Source: Chthonomonas calidirosea (GTDB taxonomy: Bacteria; Armatimonadota; Fimbriimonadia; Fimbriimonadales; Fimbriimonadaceae). From it: a stretch of DNA of 44,306 nt. The stretch covers positions 1 to 44,306 of the forward strand of contig CAMCWC010000019.1 of assembly GCA_945882415.1 (NCBI GenBank). Reading direction: 5' to 3'. The position numbers and the translations under genes are program-made. Under the pieces are notes generated by a model, which did no database searches, was not told the DNA's origin, and worked only from the letters and a program-made list of their open reading frames with translations. Within the stretch, counting starts at the first letter, position 1. The number at the start of each line of letters is the position of its first letter. Positions 25,628 to 37,104 of the stretch are shown here, in pieces.

Positions 25628-25656
25628 CTAGGACCCGGATTCGTAACAGGTCCTAG
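25628..25656. repeat. Perfect inverted repeat upstream of trxA
   Basis: CTAGGACC (25628-25635) and GGTCCTAG (25649-25656) are perfect 8-bp arms around 13 nt. They lie 15 nt before a TATACA hexamer (25671-25676) that may be the trxA -10 box. The 149-nt gap between the divergent exported-protein gene and trxA otherwise holds only a Shine-Dalgarno-like TTAAGGA. A regulatory site for either gene is plausible. Confidence 0.42.
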
Positions 25657-25712
25657 AAAGGAACCTCAGGTATACACCCGGTATTAGTTCAGTTAAGGAA
25701 ACTGACAATCTC

Positions 25713-26036
25713 ATGGCAGCCAATTTAGAAATCAGCAGCTCGCAGTTCGAAGCCGAAGTCATCAACTCGGAACTTCCCGTCCTCATCGACTTCTGGGCAC
25801 CTTGGTGCGGCCCTTGCCGAGCCATCGCACCTTCGGTCGAAGCCCTCGCCGAGGAATTCGCCGGAAAGGCCAAGGTCTTCAAGATCGACGTCGACAAGGA
25901 ACCAGACCTCGCCTCCAAGTACGGCGTGATGAGCATCCCAGCTCTCCACGTCTTCAAGGGTGGACGAGAAGTCAACAAGGCCGTTGGTGCTTTGCCAAAG
26001 GATCAGATCAAAGCTCTGATCGAATCCGCACTCTAA
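25713..26036 (+). CDS. trxA: Thioredoxin
   Basis: Cytosolic dithiol reductase of 107 residues with the canonical active site WAPWCGPC (about residues 28-35) and the cis-proline loop MSIPALHVFKGG. No signal peptide, so it is the general cytosolic thioredoxin. The AAGGA upstream is about 13 nt from the ATG, rather far. A strong terminator follows immediately, so it is a single-gene unit. Confidence 0.96.
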   Translation: MAANLEISSSQFEAEVINSELPVLIDFWAPWCGPCRAIAPSVEALAEEFAGKAKVFKIDVDKEPDLASKYGVMSIPALHVFKGGREVNKAVGALPKDQIKALIESAL

Positions 26037-26053
26037 ACGAGTCCAGCGTTCAG

Positions 26054-26086
26054 AAGGGCCCGATTCCGCAAGGATCGGGCCCTTTT
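26054..26086 (+). terminator. Intrinsic terminator after trxA
   Basis: A perfect 11-bp GC-rich stem (26054-26064 with 26074-26084), a 9-nt loop and TTTT. The murJ -10 element begins 3 nt after it. Confidence 0.85.
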
Positions 26087-26089
26087 CGG

Positions 26090-26095
26090 TTTAAT
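26090..26095 (+). promoter_or_regulatory. TTTAAT -10 element 6 nt before murJ
   Basis: TTTAAT (five of six to consensus) ends 6 nt before the GTG start of murJ. It sits directly behind the trxA terminator, so murJ needs its own promoter. No -35 box is visible because that region is the terminator stem. Confidence 0.5.
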
Positions 26096-26101
26096 TGACC
26101 T

Positions 26102-27700
26102 GTGAGTTCCGAACCCAAACCGGCCGATGTTGGCACCAGCGTGGCCAAAGCCGGCGGAATCATGGTCATCTCGCTCTTCCTGAGCCGAGTCCTGGGCATG
26201 GTCCGAGAGATGGTCATGACCGGAAAGTTCGGTTCCGGCAGTCAAACCGACGCCTACAACCTAGCGTTCTCTCTGCCTGACCTGCTCTTCTTTCTCATCG
26301 CCGGCGGAGCATTGAGTTCGGCATTCATCCCGGTCTTCACCGAGTACTACCAAACCGAACGGGAGGACGAAGCGTGGCACGTCTTCAGCGTCGTCGCAAG
26401 CGTGATGTCCATCGTCGTGCTGACCTTCATTACGATTGCCTGGATTCTCGCTGAGCCGATCACTCACCTCCTCGCGCCATCGGCAACGGGGCAGAAGTTC
26501 AACGACATCGTGCTGATGAGCCGAATCGTGCTGCCAACTCAGTACGCGTTCTTCATCGGCGGCCTGATGTTCGGCACTCTCTATGCCAGGCGCGTTTTTG
26601 CCATTCCGGGCCTTGGGCCGAACGTCTACAACATCGGAATCCTTTTCGGCGCCCTCGTGCTGTCCAGCTTCACCAACCCACCCATCGCTGGCATGTCCTG
26701 GGGCGCGCTCGGCGGAGCGATGATCGGCAACCTGGTCATTCCGTTCCTCACCATGCGCAAGCTGGGGTCGAAGTTCGCCTTCTCGCTTGATGTTCGCCAT
26801 CCGGGCGTCGTAAAGGTCTTCAAGCTGATGCTGCCGGTCGTGCTTGGGCTCTCACTTCCCGGCGTTTACGATCTGATCTCCCGCTATTACGGGCAGATGT
26901 ATTCCGACGGGTTGGTAACGAATCTGAAGTTGGGCAACGTCCTGATGCAAGCGCCCCTTGCTGTGTTCGGCCAATCGCTCGCACTGGCTGCCTTCCCGGT
27001 GCTGTCCCAGCACTTCGCCCGTGGCGAAACCGGACTCTACCAGTCCCAGATGAACGCAACCATCCGCCAGGTGCTGTTCATCTCGATCCCGATCTCCGCG
27101 CTCATGTTTGCGGCACCGGAGCCGATTGTCGTGGCGATCTTCCAGCACGGCGCGTTTACGGTCGAGAGTTCCCGGATCGTTTCCGACCTTCTGCGTCTTC
27201 TGAGCCTTGGCATTTGGGCATGGTGCCTGCATCCGGTTCTCATGCGTGGATTCTTTGCCGCGCAACACTCAGCGACTCCAATCGTAATTGGCACGATCAC
27301 TACGGGCGTGTTCTTCATTCTCATCAACCTCGGTCGGCAGACCTCGCTCAGCTATCTGGCGATTCCACTCGCGTCCTCGCTTTCCGGCCTATTTCTGGTG
27401 GCGGCTCTGCTGATCGCTCTGCATCGCCGGATGGGCGGCGTGGACTTTCCCGGAATTTTTGCGACGATGGGTAAGGCCCTGCTGGGTTCGATCGTGTTCG
27501 TGGGTGTTACTTACGGCTTGCTCCAAGTTCCATATCTGCAGTCGATTCAAACCAACAAACTTGGCGCGGTGCTGATCCTGCTGCTCGTTTGCCTTCCCGG
27601 ATTTTCGCTCTACGTGATCATCGCTCGGGCGCTGAAAATGCCAGAAACCGCCGCGCTTGACCGGACCTTTGACAAAATACGCAGCCGGGTTGGTCGCTGA
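26102..27700 (+). CDS. murJ: Lipid II flippase MurJ
   Basis: Polytopic inner-membrane MOP-superfamily protein of 532 residues that flips lipid II for peptidoglycan synthesis. About 14 hydrophobic segments can be traced. The N-terminal VAKAGGIMVISLFLSRVLG, REMVMTGKFGSGSQTDAYNL, LPDLLFFLIAGGALSSAFIP and the PVLSQHFARGE stretch are typical MurJ text. The start is GTG directly after a -10 element. It reads toward the thiolase gene with a 20-nt gap; both have their own start signal. Confidence 0.95.
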   Translation: MSSEPKPADVGTSVAKAGGIMVISLFLSRVLGMVREMVMTGKFGSGSQTDAYNLAFSLPDLLFFLIAGGALSSAFIPVFTEYYQTEREDEAWHVFSVVASVMSIVVLTFITIAWILAEPITHLLAPSATGQKFNDIVLMSRIVLPTQYAFFIGGLMFGTLYARRVFAIPGLGPNVYNIGILFGALVLSSFTNPPIAGMSWGALGGAMIGNLVIPFLTMRKLGSKFAFSLDVRHPGVVKVFKLMLPVVLGLSLPGVYDLISRYYGQMYSDGLVTNLKLGNVLMQAPLAVFGQSLALAAFPVLSQHFARGETGLYQSQMNATIRQVLFISIPISALMFAAPEPIVVAIFQHGAFTVESSRIVSDLLRLLSLGIWAWCLHPVLMRGFFAAQHSATPIVIGTITTGVFFILINLGRQTSLSYLAIPLASSLSGLFLVAALLIALHRRMGGVDFPGIFATMGKALLGSIVFVGVTYGLLQVPYLQSIQTNKLGAVLILLLVCLPGFSLYVIIARALKMPETAALDRTFDKIRSRVGR

Positions 27701-27708
27701 CCGGCTGG

Positions 27709-27714
27709 TATCTT
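27709..27714 (+). promoter_or_regulatory. TATCTT -10 element 6 nt before the thiolase gene
   Basis: GGTATCTT ends 6 nt before the ATG at 27721, with no Shine-Dalgarno between. The same octamer occurs before accD and a variant before aspS. Confidence 0.48.
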
Positions 27715-27720
27715 GATGCC

Positions 27721-28902
27721 ATGGACAACGTGGTCATCGTTTCTGGCGCCCGCACCGCAATCGGCGCTTTTCAAGGCAGTCTTAGTAGCAAATCCGCCCC
27801 TGCGCTAGGTTCGGTCGCCATTCGTGAAGCAATCTCACGGGCTGGAATCGATGCCGCGGAGATTAGCGAAGTCCTCATGGGCAACGTCCTCAGCGGCGGA
27901 CTCGGCCAAGCTCCCGCCCGCCAGGCTGCCCTTGGTGCGGACCTTCCAAACTCCGTCCCTTGCACCACGGTGAACAAGGTTTGCGGCTCCGGCATGAAAA
28001 CGGTCATGATGGCCGCCCAGGCCCTCCGCGCCGGAGACGCCAGCATCGTCGTTGCCGGCGGAATGGAGAGCATGTCCAACGCGCCCTATGCCCTCGAGAA
28101 AGCCCGAACGGGTTACCGAATGGGTAACGGCACGCTGCTCGATCTGATGATCCACGACGGACTCTGGGACCCATATAACAACTGCCACATGGGCAACTGC
28201 GGCGATTCCACCGCGAGCGAGTTCAACATCTCCCGCGAGGAGTTGGACGCCTTCTCCGCCGAAAGCTATCGTCGCGCATCAGCCGCCCAGGCCGAAGGTC
28301 GATTTGAGCGCGAAATCGCACCGATTCTGATTCCGCAACGAAAAGGCGACCCGATCCAAGTAAATCAAGATGAGGAGCCCGGCAAAGGCGATCCGGCAAA
28401 GCTTCCTTCCCTGCGAGCTGCCTTCAGCAAAGACGGCGTCACGACCGCCGGCAACGCAAGCTCGCTTAATGACGGAGGCTGCGCTCTCGTGCTGATGCTC
28501 GAATCCGAAGCCCACAAGCGCGGCCTTCAGCCACTCGCTCGCGTAATCGCTCAGGCACAATTCGCTCAAGCTCCCGAACGGTTCACCAGCGCACCAACCG
28601 GCGCCATCCAAGCTGTTCTTGCCAAGGCTCAACTAAGCGTCTCCGACGTCGACATCTTCGAAGTCAACGAAGCGTTCGCCGTTGTCGCGATGCTCGTCGC
28701 CCAGCAGGCCGAGATTCCGCACGAGAAGCTGAACGTCAACGGCGGAGCGGTCGCCTTGGGCCACCCAATCGGCATGACCGGTGCGCGACTGATTCTGACG
28801 GCCGCATACGAACTCCAAGCTCGAGAAGCCCGGTACGCCGTTTGCTCCCCCTGCATTGGCGGCGGCGAAGCGACCGCCGTCCTTCTGGAACGAGTCAGCT
28901 AG
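27721..28902 (+). CDS. Acetyl-CoA C-acetyltransferase (thiolase)
   Basis: Thiolase of 393 residues, the biosynthetic-type length. The nucleophilic Cys is in VNKVCGSGMKTV, the catalytic His in GGAVALGHPIGMTGAR and the second Cys in CSPCIGGGEATAV. It also has VAGGMESMSNAPY and FEVNEAFAVV. Condenses two acetyl-CoA or cleaves acetoacetyl-CoA; whether it serves polyhydroxybutyrate, isoprenoid or degradation routes cannot be told because no partner genes are near. The 3' end overlaps convergent queG by 8 nt. Confidence 0.95.
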   Translation: MDNVVIVSGARTAIGAFQGSLSSKSAPALGSVAIREAISRAGIDAAEISEVLMGNVLSGGLGQAPARQAALGADLPNSVPCTTVNKVCGSGMKTVMMAAQALRAGDASIVVAGGMESMSNAPYALEKARTGYRMGNGTLLDLMIHDGLWDPYNNCHMGNCGDSTASEFNISREELDAFSAESYRRASAAQAEGRFEREIAPILIPQRKGDPIQVNQDEEPGKGDPAKLPSLRAAFSKDGVTTAGNASSLNDGGCALVLMLESEAHKRGLQPLARVIAQAQFAQAPERFTSAPTGAIQAVLAKAQLSVSDVDIFEVNEAFAVVAMLVAQQAEIPHEKLNVNGGAVALGHPIGMTGARLILTAAYELQAREARYAVCSPCIGGGEATAVLLERVS

Positions 28903-29848
28903 CCTCGGACCGATTCTTCAGGTTCAACTTCACGTTGCGGACTAAACCATCGAATCCGGCTCGGCGAATCGCTGAGCCGGCAAAGGTGGAATCCCAATCT
29001 TCTCGGCTCATGGTCGCGAGTTGCACCAAGCTGGGATACTCACGAGCCGCAAAGTCGGGTTCTGTCGTGACCTGCCCCCGGTCTGGTTGTCGCGGACCGG
29101 GGTGATTGAATGGACAAACGTCCTGACAAACGTCACAACCGAAGCTCCAATCACCGACCCCGGCCGCCAGTTCGGGCGAGATTTCACCTCGATGCTCAAT
29201 CGTGAGATAACTGACGCATCGATTTGAATTGATGAACCATCGGCCGTTACCAAACTGAATCGCTCCCGTCGGGCAAGCCTCGATGCACGCGCGGCAAGTC
29301 CCGCAGCCGCCTAACGCCGGTTGATCGCGCTGAATGTCCAGCGACGTGAGAATGAGGGCAATGAAGAAAAAGCTACCTCGCTTACTATCGATCAGGCACG
29401 TGTTCTTCCCAAACCAACCAAGCCCTGCCAGGTGGGCGTACTCACGTTCAAAAATCGGCGCGCTGTCGATGCATCCTCGGAACTCTGCCCCCGCAAACTC
29501 CTGTTCCCACCGGGCAATCAGCCGGTTCATCTTGCTGCGAATAACCTTGTGATAGTCCCGACCTCGCGCATATTGCGCAACCCGAAAGTCTGCCGCCTCC
29601 GCAGCTGGTTGGCGGTAATTCAAAGTCAGCGCAATTACCGTATGGGCGGACTCCAACAATCGACGAGGATCAGAACGCAACTCGACCGAGTTCGGCAGAT
29701 ATTCCATCCCCGCGTGGTTGCCGTCAGCAATCCATTGCTTGTAGAACTCCAATCCCGCTGGCGGCTCAACCGCGCAGATACCAGCCGTCGTGAACCCCGC
29801 CGACAGCGCAGCGGATTTAAACGGGCCAGAATCCAGGAACTCGCTCAC
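28895..29848 (-). CDS. queG: Epoxyqueuosine reductase
   Basis: Cobalamin- and Fe-S-dependent enzyme of the last step of queuosine synthesis in tRNA; 317 residues. The N-terminal domain has YARGRDYHKVIRSKMNRL and CIDSAPIFEREYAHLAGLGW. The two 4Fe-4S clusters use GCGTCRACIEACPTGAIQ and FGCDVCQDVCPFNH. The GTG start at 29848 has TAAAAT 6 nt upstream and lies inside the 3' end of rsmA (32-nt overlap). Confidence 0.96.
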   Translation of the reverse strand: MSEFLDSGPFKSAALSAGFTTAGICAVEPPAGLEFYKQWIADGNHAGMEYLPNSVELRSDPRRLLESAHTVIALTLNYRQPAAEAADFRVAQYARGRDYHKVIRSKMNRLIARWEQEFAGAEFRGCIDSAPIFEREYAHLAGLGWFGKNTCLIDSKRGSFFFIALILTSLDIQRDQPALGGCGTCRACIEACPTGAIQFGNGRWFINSNRCVSYLTIEHRGEISPELAAGVGDWSFGCDVCQDVCPFNHPGPRQPDRGQVTTEPDFAAREYPSLVQLATMSREDWDSTFAGSAIRRAGFDGLVRNVKLNLKNRSEAS

Positions 29849-30635
29849 AGATCAATTTTAGGAGACGCCACCATTCTTCGTTGGTCAATTCTTGTGGACG
29901 CGCCCGCGGGGAAATCTCCAGCTCAACCAACCAATCGGCAATCTCGACCTTAGATTTTCGCAATCCGGTAGCCAGATTGTTCTCCAGGGTTTTGCGTCGC
30001 TGCGCAAAACCGATGTTCAGGGCCTTTCCTAGGCCCTTTCGGTCCGACTGGGAGACCGAGCGGGGAGTGAAGCGCAGAACGACGCTATCGACCTTTGGAG
30101 GGGGGAAAAACGCGTCCGGCGGAACGTCAGCTACGCGGGAAATCTCAAAACCGCATTGCATCGCCACCGAAAGCCCGCCGCGCTCGCTGCCACCAGCAGG
30201 GGAAAGAATGCGATCCCCGACTTCCCTTTGCATCATGAGCACGGCCCGATCAAGTTCTCCCGCCAATTCTTCAATCCGGCCGAGCAACGGGCCCGTGATG
30301 TAGTACGGCATGTTCGAAACGATGACCAAAGGCTTGGGCATCGCAGAAACAAGCTCGGGCAGATTCAGCTTCAGCGCATCTCCCCAAGTCACCGGAACGC
30401 GCGGCGCGCACACGGAAAGCGGCTTTGCCATGCGCTCGTCGAGTTCGACGGCGTGAACGTGCTCGAAAGCATCCGACAATGGACGCGTCAGAATGCCCGG
30501 ACCGGGACCAATTTCGAGGATCGATCCGGCTCCATTGCAAGCGTCCAAGATGGCGGACACAGCAGGCGCGGAGATCAAAAAGTGTTGCCCAAAGCTCTTA
30601 TCTGCTTTGAGCTGGTGCCGCTTGAGAAACGGCAC
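29817..30635 (-). CDS. rsmA: 16S rRNA dimethyladenosine transferase (KsgA)
   Basis: SAM-dependent enzyme that dimethylates the two adjacent adenines near the 3' end of 16S rRNA. The 272 residues start MPFLKRHQLKADKSFGQHFL. They contain the SAM motif ILEIGPGPGILTRPL, AVELDERMAKPL, the catalytic SNMPYYITGPLL, QREVGDRI and PPPKVDSVVLRF. The start is GTG; the frame is open a few codons further. The 3' end overlaps the queG start by 32 nt. Confidence 0.96.
   Translation of the reverse strand: MPFLKRHQLKADKSFGQHFLISAPAVSAILDACNGAGSILEIGPGPGILTRPLSDAFEHVHAVELDERMAKPLSVCAPRVPVTWGDALKLNLPELVSAMPKPLVIVSNMPYYITGPLLGRIEELAGELDRAVLMMQREVGDRILSPAGGSERGGLSVAMQCGFEISRVADVPPDAFFPPPKVDSVVLRFTPRSVSQSDRKGLGKALNIGFAQRRKTLENNLATGLRKSKVEIADWLVELEISPRARPQELTNEEWWRLLKLICERVPGFWPV
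29855..29860 (-). promoter_or_regulatory. TAAAAT -10 element 6 nt before queG
   Basis: On the minus strand TAAAAT (five of six to consensus) lies 6 nt before the GTG start of queG, inside the rsmA coding region. It suggests an internal leaderless promoter. Confidence 0.45.
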
Positions 30636-30657
30636 CAGTTCGTCAACCGACCATATT

Positions 30658-31287
30658 CTAGGAGGCTGACTTGAGTACGTGGACCGTCACCTTTCGGCGT
30701 CCAAAGGAGAAGGCTCGAGATCGAGAATCGTAACAGAGATCGATTTTCTTGCCCTTGATTGCTCCGCCGGTGTCGGAAGCTAAAGCAAAACCATAGCCTT
30801 CGATGTAGAGCAGCGAACCGAGCGGAATGACTCTAGGGTCTACGGCAACGTGACCAAACTTGGCACGATGGCCAAGCTTCGTTCGGCCAGAACCGCCTCT
30901 TGGGTTCGGATCGTAAGCACTGGCGCTCATGTTGATGACCGACCCGCGTACGAATGAACCACGACTGGTTGGAAAACCAGCTCGACTAATCAAGAATACG
31001 GTGTCTTTGGCCGGAGTTTTAGTCTCCGAAACGAGTTTGTATTCGACGGGTTGGTCGTTGACATAGGTGACAACGAAGTTTCTTTCAATCGAACCTACGG
31101 TTCCATCCTGAATCTTGCGGATGGCGCCCGGTCGGAGCGATCGATCGAATTGATAACGAACGGTGGGTTTGATCTCCGTTCGCCGGACCTCAGTCCTGGT
31201 TTTTTCTTCGGACGTTCCAGCAAATGCCATTCCGGCAAAAGCTAGAAGCCCTATAAGCAAACTCCCTTTCGGTGAGCAGTTGCGCAT
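30658..31287 (-). CDS. Exported G5/3D-domain protein (cell-wall-active type)
   Basis: A 209-residue exported protein with a signal peptide (MRNCSPKGSLLIGLLAF, then AGMAFA). A G5-like region follows (about 75-110; YVNDQPVEYKLVSETKTPA). The C-terminal 3D domain carries the family Asp residues in AVDPRVIPLGS, ALASDTGGAIKG and KIDLCYDS. 3D domains occur in YocH/YabE/MltA-like enzymes that act on peptidoglycan. The longest frame begins at 31311, but the ATG at 31287 has a perfect AGGAGGT, so it is preferred. The 74-nt gap upstream holds TACTATAAC and small GCC/GGC hairpins; no riboswitch class was recognised. Confidence 0.88.
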   Translation of the reverse strand: MRNCSPKGSLLIGLLAFAGMAFAGTSEEKTRTEVRRTEIKPTVRYQFDRSLRPGAIRKIQDGTVGSIERNFVVTYVNDQPVEYKLVSETKTPAKDTVFLISRAGFPTSRGSFVRGSVINMSASAYDPNPRGGSGRTKLGHRAKFGHVAVDPRVIPLGSLLYIEGYGFALASDTGGAIKGKKIDLCYDSRSRAFSFGRRKVTVHVLKSAS

Positions 31288-31361
31288 TCGGTACCTCCTG
31301 CTTGGCTGCAAAGCCTATGGCTAAGCGACGAGTTATAGTACCAAACAAATGCCTCAAATGT

Positions 31362-32224
31362 CTACTTTCTGCGAATGACGGATACCAGACAGGGCGTGTT
31401 TTCGGCCGTGGTGATCAGAAATTTGCCGTCTTCCGAGTATGCAATTCCCTCGCCTTGAAGGTCTAGATTTGTTCGAATCGCCATCGGCTCCTTCTTGGTC
31501 CAGCCGGCTACACCCGCCGAAATATCCCACTCGTAAGCCGACATATAGGTTCGAAGTGCGAGGAATTTTCCATCTGGCGACACCGCTCCGCCTGTCACCA
31601 TGCGCGATTCTTTGATGAATCCGCCCAGGTCCACTTCCCCAACAAAAGTCAGCGTCTGAACTCCCTTGGTTTTCTCGAGCGAACCTTTGAAAACTTTTGA
31701 TTTCCCCTTCTGCATTTTCACGCAAATCTGGAATTCTCGACCACCCGGCATGATCAAAAGTGCCTCAGCATTATAGGCATCGGGATAAACAAACTCGACC
31801 TTTTCGGCGAATTCGACCTCCTTAACCTGGTCATCCGGCTCCTTGACGATGTACAGAACGAGCGACTTTCTTTTGCGACCATTGTTTCCAATGTCACCGA
31901 TGGCCAGGTACTTCTCGCCATCTCGCTCGAAGCTCGCGATATCTTCCCAATCTTGCGCGGTCGCGCCCTTTACGCGCACTTCTTGGGTGACCTTGCCTGA
32001 CTCATCGAACCGGTAAAACCGTGGGTAATCACCGCTGTCGTTGTGGGTGAAATACGTACCGGGATACCGAAGACTGGCCGCCACGCCAGAAGATTCTTTA
32101 ACCCGGGGGTCCTTGATTAGGCACAGAGTTTCTGGCCGGAGGTAGGTCCGATCCATCCTTTCGTCGGGGGAAAACCCGCACCCGGCGGCGAGCAAAACCG
32201 ATGCCGCAAAGATGGGGCTAACTC

Positions 32225-32228
<4 letters not shown>
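31362..32228 (-). CDS. Lipoprotein, probable beta-propeller
   Basis: A 288-residue lipoprotein with lipobox LLAAGC (Cys17). Text such as KESSGVAASLRYPGTYFTHN, SGDYPRFYRFDESG, AQDWEDIASFERDG and YLAIGDIGNNGRKRK resembles beta-propeller proteins with HNDSG and GDxGxN motifs. Later strands (VSPDGKFLALRTYMSAYEWD, then ITTAENTPCLVSV) fit the same fold. Function is unknown. The start overlaps the glycosylase stop (ATGA, 4 nt), so it belongs to the DUF151-ligA-ogg operon. Confidence 0.82.
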
Positions 32229-35121
<2,893 letters not shown>

Positions 35122-35631
35122 TCAAACCAAGTCGGAATCGACGTCGAGCAATTCATCCGCGACGTAAATCGGTGCTTCGAATCGTAGGGCCATCGCGATG
35201 GCGTCGGAAGGGCGCGAGTCAATCTCAACTTCGGCGTTTCCAGACTGCAGGTACATCTTCGCGTAATAGACCGCGTTCCAGAAGTCGTCAATCACGACTC
35301 GGTCGATATCGCAACCAACGCGATCGAGAATATTTTTGATGAGATCGTGCGTCTGCGGCCGGTCGGGACGCTTCTGCTCGATGATGTACATGATCGCGTT
35401 GCTTTCCGATGCCCCAATGAGAATTGGGAGTTTTCTCACTCCATCGGTCAGGAGCACAAAGTGAGAGATCCGGCCCTTGGTTTCGGCACCAAAGACGCCC
35501 TGTACGGAAACCTCTACAAGCTCGCCAAAGTTTCCTGGCTCACGCTCCGGATTCGACCCGCTATAGGGGAAAAACGAAGGCGGCGTCTCTAGGCCTTCGC
35601 CACCTTCTCCACCCTCATACTCCTCTGCCAT
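35122..35631 (-). CDS. Bifunctional nuclease (DUF151) family protein
   Basis: A 169-residue protein with the DUF151 / bifunctional nuclease fold: LPILIGASESNAIMYIIE, RPQTHDLIKNIL, VVIDDFWNAVYYAKMYL and EIDSRPSDAIAMALRFEAPI are all typical. An acidic, Gly-rich N-terminal tail of about 35 residues precedes it. Family members have reported RNase/DNase activity, but the role is poorly defined. It appears to be the first gene of the operon with ligA, ogg and the lipoprotein; TAACCT lies 7 nt before the ATG. Confidence 0.9.
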   Translation of the reverse strand: MAEEYEGGEGGEGLETPPSFFPYSGSNPEREPGNFGELVEVSVQGVFGAETKGRISHFVLLTDGVRKLPILIGASESNAIMYIIEQKRPDRPQTHDLIKNILDRVGCDIDRVVIDDFWNAVYYAKMYLQSGNAEVEIDSRPSDAIAMALRFEAPIYVADELLDVDSDLV

Positions 35632-35638
35632 CGAACGT

Positions 35639-35644
35639 AGGTTA
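35639..35644 (-). promoter_or_regulatory. TAACCT -10 element 7 nt before the DUF151-ligA operon
   Basis: On the minus strand TAACCT lies 7 nt before the ATG at 35631, in the 34-nt gap after rho. No Shine-Dalgarno is visible. Confidence 0.42.
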
Positions 35645-35665
35645 CCCGCCGCTCAACCGGCTCTT

Positions 35666-37045
35666 CTAGACCGTTGCCTTAGTTCTTGCGATGACGGATT
35701 CGAGGAAGATGTTGTTCGTCGGCGTGCGCTTGAGGAGCTTGATGAGACCTTCAGTAGCTTCGACCGAATTGTTCTCCTTTGCCATGAGTCGGCGAAGCTG
35801 AACAACACCTTCGAGTTCAATCTTCTCGAAGAGCAATTCTTCGTGTCGAGTCGAGGAACGTCGAATGTCGACGGCCGGCCAGATTCGTCGTTCTGACAAA
35901 TCACGGTCCAGAACGATTTCCATGTTGCCGGTTCCCTTCAGTTCTTCGAAGATCGCTTCATCCATCTTCGATCCGGTCTCGACGAGAACCGAAGCGACGA
36001 TCGTGAGCGATCCGCCTTCTTCGATATTTCGCGCCGCGCCGAAGAATCGACGTGGACGATAAAGTGCCGCTGGGTCCAAACCACCCGTAAGGGTTCTTCC
36101 GGAAGGATTGATGGTCAAGTTGGATGCTCGCGAAAGTCGAGTGAGCGAGTCGAGCAGGATGACAACGTCTCGACCGGCTTCGACCAATCTCTTGGCCTGT
36201 TCTAGACAAAGATCGGTCACTCGCATGTGATTCTCGGCGGGCTCGTCGAAAGTCGATGAAATGACCTGACCGCGAACCGACCGCTTCATATCGGTAACTT
36301 CTTCTGGTCGCTCATCGACGAGCAGGACCATCAAAGCAACTTCGGGATGGTTGATGCTGATTGCGTTCGCAATCGACTTCATCATCGTCGTCTTTCCGGC
36401 CTTTGGCGGAGAAACGATGAGGCCGCGCTGGCCCTTTCCGATTGGAGAGATCAGATCAACAATTCGCGTCGCGATGTTGTCGGGACCGGTCTCCATCACC
36501 AGCTTCTCGTTCGGGAAAAGTGGGGTGAGTTCATCGAAGTTCTTGCGTCGGTGCATCTCCGGGCTCTTGGATGCAATGCCGTTCACGCCTTCGACACGCA
36601 GAAGGGCGGGATACTTTTCGCCTTCTCGTGGTAATCGGACTTGGCAGAAGACGGTGTCTCCGGGCTTCAGGTTCGCTTTTTTGATCGCCGCGCCGCCGAT
36701 GTAAACATCCGATGGGGTCTGGTGATAGTCGTCCTTGCGAAGGAAGCCGTAGCCGTCGGGGAGGACTTCGAGAATGCCGTACGCGTAGTTGGAATCTGGG
36801 TTAACCAGTTGGAGGAGCTTTTCGATCAGCTCATGCCGCAGCAAGGTTTTCGGGTCGAGTTTGGCGGCTTTGGCTTCCTTGAGGAGGGCAGCCGGGGTCA
36901 TTTGGTCGAAGAAGTTGTAATCCTTCTCCGGTAGTAGCTGCTCAATCTCCTGCTCGTTGGTCTGCGGAAGTCCGGGTCGCTGATTCTGATTTCCACGTCG
37001 GCGACGTCCGCCCTCTTGCTTACGAGGTCTGAAACTATGGGTCAT
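35666..37045 (-). CDS. rho: Transcription termination factor Rho
   Basis: Hexameric RNA helicase that ends transcription; 459 residues. A basic Arg/Gly/Gln-rich tail (1-35) is followed by a Rho-N helical region and the RNA-binding cold-shock-like domain ([15 protein letters not shown]). The ATPase follows, with Walker [46 protein letters not shown] and [13 protein letters not shown]. It lies 59 nt after hpt on the same strand. Its presence fits the near absence of intrinsic terminators between the convergent genes here. Confidence 0.98.
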   Translation of the reverse strand: MTHSFRPRKQEGGRRRRGNQNQRPGLPQTNEQEIEQLLPEKDYNFFDQMTPAALLKEAKAAKLDPKTLLRHELIEKLLQLVNPDSNYAYGILEVLPDGYGFLRKDDYHQTPSDVYIGGAAIKKANLKPGDTVFCQVRLPREGEKYPALLRVEGVNGIASKSPEMHRRKNFDELTPLFPNEKLVMETGPDNIATRIVDLISPIGKGQRGLIVSPPKAGKTTMMKSIANAISINHPEVALMVLLVDERPEEVTDMKRSVRGQVISSTFDEPAENHMRVTDLCLEQAKRLVEAGRDVVILLDSLTRLSRASNLTINPSGRTLTGGLDPAALYRPRRFFGAARNIEEGGSLTIVASVLVETGSKMDEAIFEELKGTGNMEIVLDRDLSERRIWPAVDIRRSSTRHEELLFEKIELEGVVQLRRLMAKENNSVEATEGLIKLLKRTPTNNIFLESVIARTKATV

Positions 37046-37104
37046 ATGATTTGCCTGGAATGTTGTGGCTTGCGTCTTCTGTTTCCGCTTCAGCGTGCTA
37101 GACG

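Noticed and set aside
27669-27714. TTGACA as -35 box of the thiolase gene
   Set aside because: It lies 34 nt from the TATCTT hexamer, far outside the 16-19 nt range, and is inside the murJ coding sequence.
31288-31361. Possible riboswitch (c-di-GMP or c-di-AMP type) before the 3D-domain gene
   Set aside because: Such genes often carry one, but the 74-nt gap is too short for ydaO and lacks the GEMM core bases; only small GCC/GGC hairpins are seen.
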